From: Halomonas sp. MCCC 1A13316
GTDB lineage: Bacteria; Pseudomonadota; Gammaproteobacteria; Pseudomonadales; Halomonadaceae
Length of the DNA stretch: 64,000 nucleotides
Direction: 5' to 3'
NCBI RefSeq assembly: GCF_014931605.1
Contig: NZ_CP053382.1
Location: 1,364,001 to 1,428,000, forward strand
The notes under the pieces are model-generated. The model searched no databases and had not been told where the DNA came from. It was given only the letters and a program-made list of their open reading frames with translations. The position numbers were made by a program, and so were the translations under genes. Position 1 is the stretch's first letter. Every line of letters starts with the position of its first letter. This document shows, in pieces, positions 61,033 to 64,000 of this stretch.

Positions 61033-63867
61033 ATGCAACAAGGCATAATGGAGTTGATGTGGAACAGCTCCCACGTGAGCGGCAGCAACGTTCACTATGT
61101 GGAAGCGCTCTACGAGCAATACCTCGCCGACCCAGGTTCCGTGCCCGAAGAATGGCGAACCTACTTCGATCAGCTGCCGAGCGTCGATGGCAGCGTCTCC
61201 CACGATGTCCCCCTCAGCCCCGTGCGCGATCAGTTCCAGCAGTTGGCCCGTGCGCGTCGGACGACCACCGCTGCCGCCGCCGCCGACAGTGGCGAGAGCA
61301 AGAAGCAGGTCAAGGTGTTGCAGTTGATCAACGCCTACCGCTTCCGGGGTCATCAGAAAGCCGACATCGACCCGCTCAAGCTGCGCAGCCAAGCTCCCAT
61401 TCCCGACCTCGACCTCTCGTTCCACCAGCTTTCACCAGCCGATCTGGATACCGAATTCCAGACCGGCTCTTTCTTTCTGGGGATCGACAAGGCACCGCTG
61501 CGCAAGATCGTCGAGGCGCTGGAGCAGACCTACTGCCGTTCGATCGGCTGCGAGATCATGCACATCGTCGACACCGAGGAGAAGCGTTGGCTGCAGCAGC
61601 GCTTCGAATCGGTGCGCTCGGCGCCGAAATACAGTAGCGACGTGCGCAAGCATCTGCTGGAGCGTCTGAGCGCCGCGGAGGGCCTGGAAAACTATCTGGC
61701 TTCCAAGTACCCGGGCACCAAGCGTTTCGGCCTCGAGGGTGGTGAGTCGTTCATCCCCATGATGGACGAGCTGATCCAGCGTGGTGGTGGCTACGGCATC
61801 AAGGAGATGGTCATCGGCATGGCCCACCGTGGCCGCCTCAACCTGCTGGTCAACATCCTTGGCAAGAACCCTTCCGAACTGATCGACGAGTTCGACGGCA
61901 AGAAGCTGATCGAGCGCGGCTCGGGCGACGTCAAGTACCATCAGGGTTTCAGCTCTAACGTCATGACACCGGGCGGTGAGGTCCACCTGGCGCTGGCCTT
62001 CAACCCCTCCCACCTGGAGATCGTATCGCCGGTGGTCGAGGGCTCGGTACGCGCCCGCCAGGATCGCCGCGACGATCTCGAAGGCACCAAGGTCTTGCCG
62101 ATCAACGTGCATGGCGATGCGGCCTTCGCCGGCCAGGGTGTGGTCATGGAGACATTCCAGATGTCCCAGACCCGCGCCTACAAGACCGGCGGTACGGTGC
62201 ACATCGTCATCAACAATCAGGTCGGTTTCACCACCTCGCACCCGCAGGACACGCGCTCCACCGAGTACTGCACCGATATCGCCAAAATGGTCCAGGCGCC
62301 GATCATTCACGTCAACGGCGACGATCCAGATGCCGTGCTGCACGCGACTCAGGTGGCACTGGACTATCGCCAGCAGTTCAAGAAGGACGTGGTCATCGAC
62401 CTGGTCTGCTATCGTCGCCGCGGCCACAACGAGGCCGACGAGCCGTCCGGCACTCAGCCGCTGATGTACCGCAAGATCAAGGATCATCCTTCCTCGCGTA
62501 CCCTCTATGTCCAGCGCCTGGTAGAGCAGGGCGTGGTCACGGAGGACGAGGCCAAGGCGATGATCGAGACCTATCGCGAGGACCTGATGGCCGGCAATCA
62601 CGTGGCCAACGCCCTGGTGCAGGAGCCCAACACCTCGCTGTTCGTCGACTGGAAGCCCTACCTCGGCCATGAGTGGAGCGGCTACGCCGACACCAGCGTC
62701 GAGATGAAGCGCCTGCAGCGGCTCGCCGCGCGCATGTGCGAAATTCCGGACGGCATTGAGGTCCAGCGCCAGGTGGCCAAGATCTACGAGGACCGCCGCA
62801 AGATGCAGGCCGGTGGCCTGGGTCTTAACTGGGGCTTCGCCGAAACCCTCGCCTACGCCACCCTGCTCGACGAGGGCCATCCGGTACGCATCACCGGCCA
62901 GGACGTGGGTCGCGGCACCTTCTCTCACCGCCATGCGGTAGTGCACAACCAGAAGGATGGCACCACCTACGTTCCGCTGCAGCACATGTCCGACGGACAG
63001 CCGCGCTTCACCATCCACGACTCCTTCCTCTCCGAGGAGGCGGTGCTGGCGTACGAATACGGTTACTCCACCACCGCTCCCAACGATCTGGTGATCTGGG
63101 AGGCGCAGTTCGGCGACTTCTTCAACGGCGCCCAGGTGGTTGTCGACCAGTTCATCTCGTCGGGCGAGACCAAGTGGGGCCGATTGTGCGGCCTGACCAT
63201 GCTGCTGCCGCACGGTTACGAAGGGCAGGGGCCGGAGCACTCGTCTGCTCGTCTCGAGCGTTTCCTACAAATGTGCGCCGAGCACAACATGCAGGTCTGC
63301 GTGCCCACCACGCCGGCGCAGATCTTCCATCTGCTGCGGCGCCAGGTGATCCGCCCGCTGAGAAAGCCCTTGGTGGTGATGTCGCCCAAGAGCCTGCTGC
63401 GTCACAAGGAAGCGACCTCCAGCCTCGACGACCTGGCCAACGGCCATTTCAACATGGTGCTGGCGGATCAGGGCAACCTTGAGGCCCAGGAGGTTAAGCG
63501 CGTCGTCATGTGTGCCGGCAAGGTTTACTACGACCTGGCGGCCTGGCGCGCCGAGAACGAGCGCGAAGACACCGCCATCGTGCGCATCGAACAGCTCTAC
63601 CCCTTTCCCAAGGAAGAGCTCTTCGAGGCGCTCAAGGACTACGCCAACCTCGAAAGCGTGGTGTGGTGTCAGGAGGAGCCGCTCAATCAGGGCGCCTGGT
63701 ATTCGAGCCAGCACCACATGCGGGCCGTGGCCGACATGCTCAAGGCCGGCCTGGGCGGCGAGCTCAAGTTCGCCGGTCGCCCGGCATCGGCGGCACCCGC
63801 GGCGGGCTACATGTCCGTGCATACCGAACAGCAGCGCCAGCTGGTGGAAGACGCCTTCAATCTTTGA
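61033..63867 (+). CDS. sucA: 2-oxoglutarate dehydrogenase E1 component
   Basis: A 944-aa thiamine-diphosphate enzyme that decarboxylates 2-oxoglutarate and succinylates the E2 lipoyl group. The N-terminal E2-binding motif (VEALYEQYLADPGSVPEEWRTYF), the active-site GMAHRGRLNLLVNILGK, the ThDP motif GDAAFAGQGVVMETFQMS and the C-terminal transketolase-like half are complete. It is preceded by the hairpin-rich leader and followed 42 bp later by sucB. Confidence 0.97.
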   Translation: MQQGIMELMWNSSHVSGSNVHYVEALYEQYLADPGSVPEEWRTYFDQLPSVDGSVSHDVPLSPVRDQFQQLARARRTTTAAAAADSGESKKQVKVLQLINAYRFRGHQKADIDPLKLRSQAPIPDLDLSFHQLSPADLDTEFQTGSFFLGIDKAPLRKIVEALEQTYCRSIGCEIMHIVDTEEKRWLQQRFESVRSAPKYSSDVRKHLLERLSAAEGLENYLASKYPGTKRFGLEGGESFIPMMDELIQRGGGYGIKEMVIGMAHRGRLNLLVNILGKNPSELIDEFDGKKLIERGSGDVKYHQGFSSNVMTPGGEVHLALAFNPSHLEIVSPVVEGSVRARQDRRDDLEGTKVLPINVHGDAAFAGQGVVMETFQMSQTRAYKTGGTVHIVINNQVGFTTSHPQDTRSTEYCTDIAKMVQAPIIHVNGDDPDAVLHATQVALDYRQQFKKDVVIDLVCYRRRGHNEADEPSGTQPLMYRKIKDHPSSRTLYVQRLVEQGVVTEDEAKAMIETYREDLMAGNHVANALVQEPNTSLFVDWKPYLGHEWSGYADTSVEMKRLQRLAARMCEIPDGIEVQRQVAKIYEDRRKMQAGGLGLNWGFAETLAYATLLDEGHPVRITGQDVGRGTFSHRHAVVHNQKDGTTYVPLQHMSDGQPRFTIHDSFLSEEAVLAYEYGYSTTAPNDLVIWEAQFGDFFNGAQVVVDQFISSGETKWGRLCGLTMLLPHGYEGQGPEHSSARLERFLQMCAEHNMQVCVPTTPAQIFHLLRRQVIRPLRKPLVVMSPKSLLRHKEATSSLDDLANGHFNMVLADQGNLEAQEVKRVVMCAGKVYYDLAAWRAENEREDTAIVRIEQLYPFPKEELFEALKDYANLESVVWCQEEPLNQGAWYSSQHHMRAVADMLKAGLGGELKFAGRPASAAPAAGYMSVHTEQQRQLVEDAFNL

Positions 63868-63909
63868 GGCGACCCACCGGGACGAGAGAGAACATACAAG
63901 GGAAACGAC

Positions 63910-64000
63910 ATGGCTACCGAGATCAAAGCGCCCACCTTTCCGGAATCCGTTGCCGAAGGCAGCGTGGCGGCCTGGCACAAGAAGCCGGGGGACAGCGTCG
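63910..64000 (+). CDS. sucB: Dihydrolipoyl succinyltransferase E2 component, 5' end only
   Basis: The frame starts at ATG 63910 after AAGGGAAACGAC and runs off the window end. The 30 visible residues (MATEIKAPTFPESVAEGSVA, AWHKKPGDSV) are the typical start of the SucB lipoyl domain. Truncated by the window boundary, not by mutation. Confidence 0.93.
   Translation, partial: MATEIKAPTFPESVAEGSVAAWHKKPGDSV

Noticed and set aside
61432..63240. 602-aa open frame antisense to sucA
   Set aside because: Same artefact: complete overlap with sucA and low-complexity composition.

Overview
The window looks like chromosome from a halophilic gammaproteobacterium, most likely Halomonadaceae (Halomonas-like). 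This is an inference from high-GC coding style, the gltA(-)/sdhCDAB-sucAB(+) arrangement, gltX followed by tRNA-Ala and tRNA-Glu, umuDC, a GacA-box-driven Rsm/Csr RNA system and a SmoEFGK-type polyol operon. No marker such as rRNA is present to fix the genus.

Layout. 0-2.1 kb: lgt and a LysM L,D-transpeptidase (envelope). 2.1-8.7 kb: a copper-resistance module with a periplasmic cupredoxin, a CopR/CopS-like two-component pair, the multicopper oxidase CopA with a Met/His-rich repeat, CopB and three small metal-associated proteins. The same direct repeat (TTCAG-N6-TTCAG) precedes both the cupredoxin gene and copA. 8.7-13.5 kb (minus): a YbhGFSR-type ABC exporter with translationally coupled genes. 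13.6-18.0 kb: a ferritin-like protein, a membrane protein, and a minus-strand operon of 2OG-Fe(II) oxygenase, PAS histidine kinase and FixJ-type regulator. 18.0-19.3 kb: two divergent Nudix hydrolases. 19.35-31.1 kb: a polyol (mannitol/sorbitol/arabitol-type) operon with SorC-family regulator, ABC importer, HAD phosphatase, SDR dehydrogenase, P-loop sugar kinase, mannitol 2-dehydrogenase and xylulokinase, ending in a transaldolase gene broken by an 8-bp tandem duplication. 31.1-34.7 kb: miscellaneous single genes (NIF3-C-like, fasciclin, fructosamine kinase, LpxR-like, small periplasmic protein). 34.8-40.7 kb: an RND efflux pair with a TetR/AcrR-type repressor and matching operator-like palindromes. 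40.9-45.7 kb: aspartoacylase-family gene, dusA, and an SOS umuDC pair with a LexA box and an adjacent S24-like fragment.

46.1-50.1 kb is the most unusual part. It is a mostly non-protein-coding stretch carrying seven successive plus-strand transcription units of about 100-180 nt. Six (46.75, 47.58, 48.22, 48.49, 49.09 and 49.36 kb) have 7-9 GGA motifs, many in the loops of short perfect hairpins, and each ends in a terminator-like hairpin. A seventh (49.81 kb) is GGA-poor. A textbook GacA box (TGTAAG-N6-CTTACA) precedes the first unit and related boxes precede units 2 and 5. I read this as a tandem family of CsrB/RsmZ-type RNAs that sequester CsrA/RsmA. Embedded in the array are a guanidine-II (mini-ykkC) riboswitch controlling an SMR guanidinium exporter (gdx/sugE), a 78-aa protein, and a truncated group II intron inserted exactly after one sRNA terminator.

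50.1-64 kb: hypothetical and DksA-like genes, a lipoprotein, an XRE regulator, gltX, two tRNAs, a 3-hydroxyisobutyrate dehydrogenase-family gene, then the TCA block gltA, sdhCDAB, sucA and the start of sucB. The sdhB-sucA spacer carries five consecutive hairpins.
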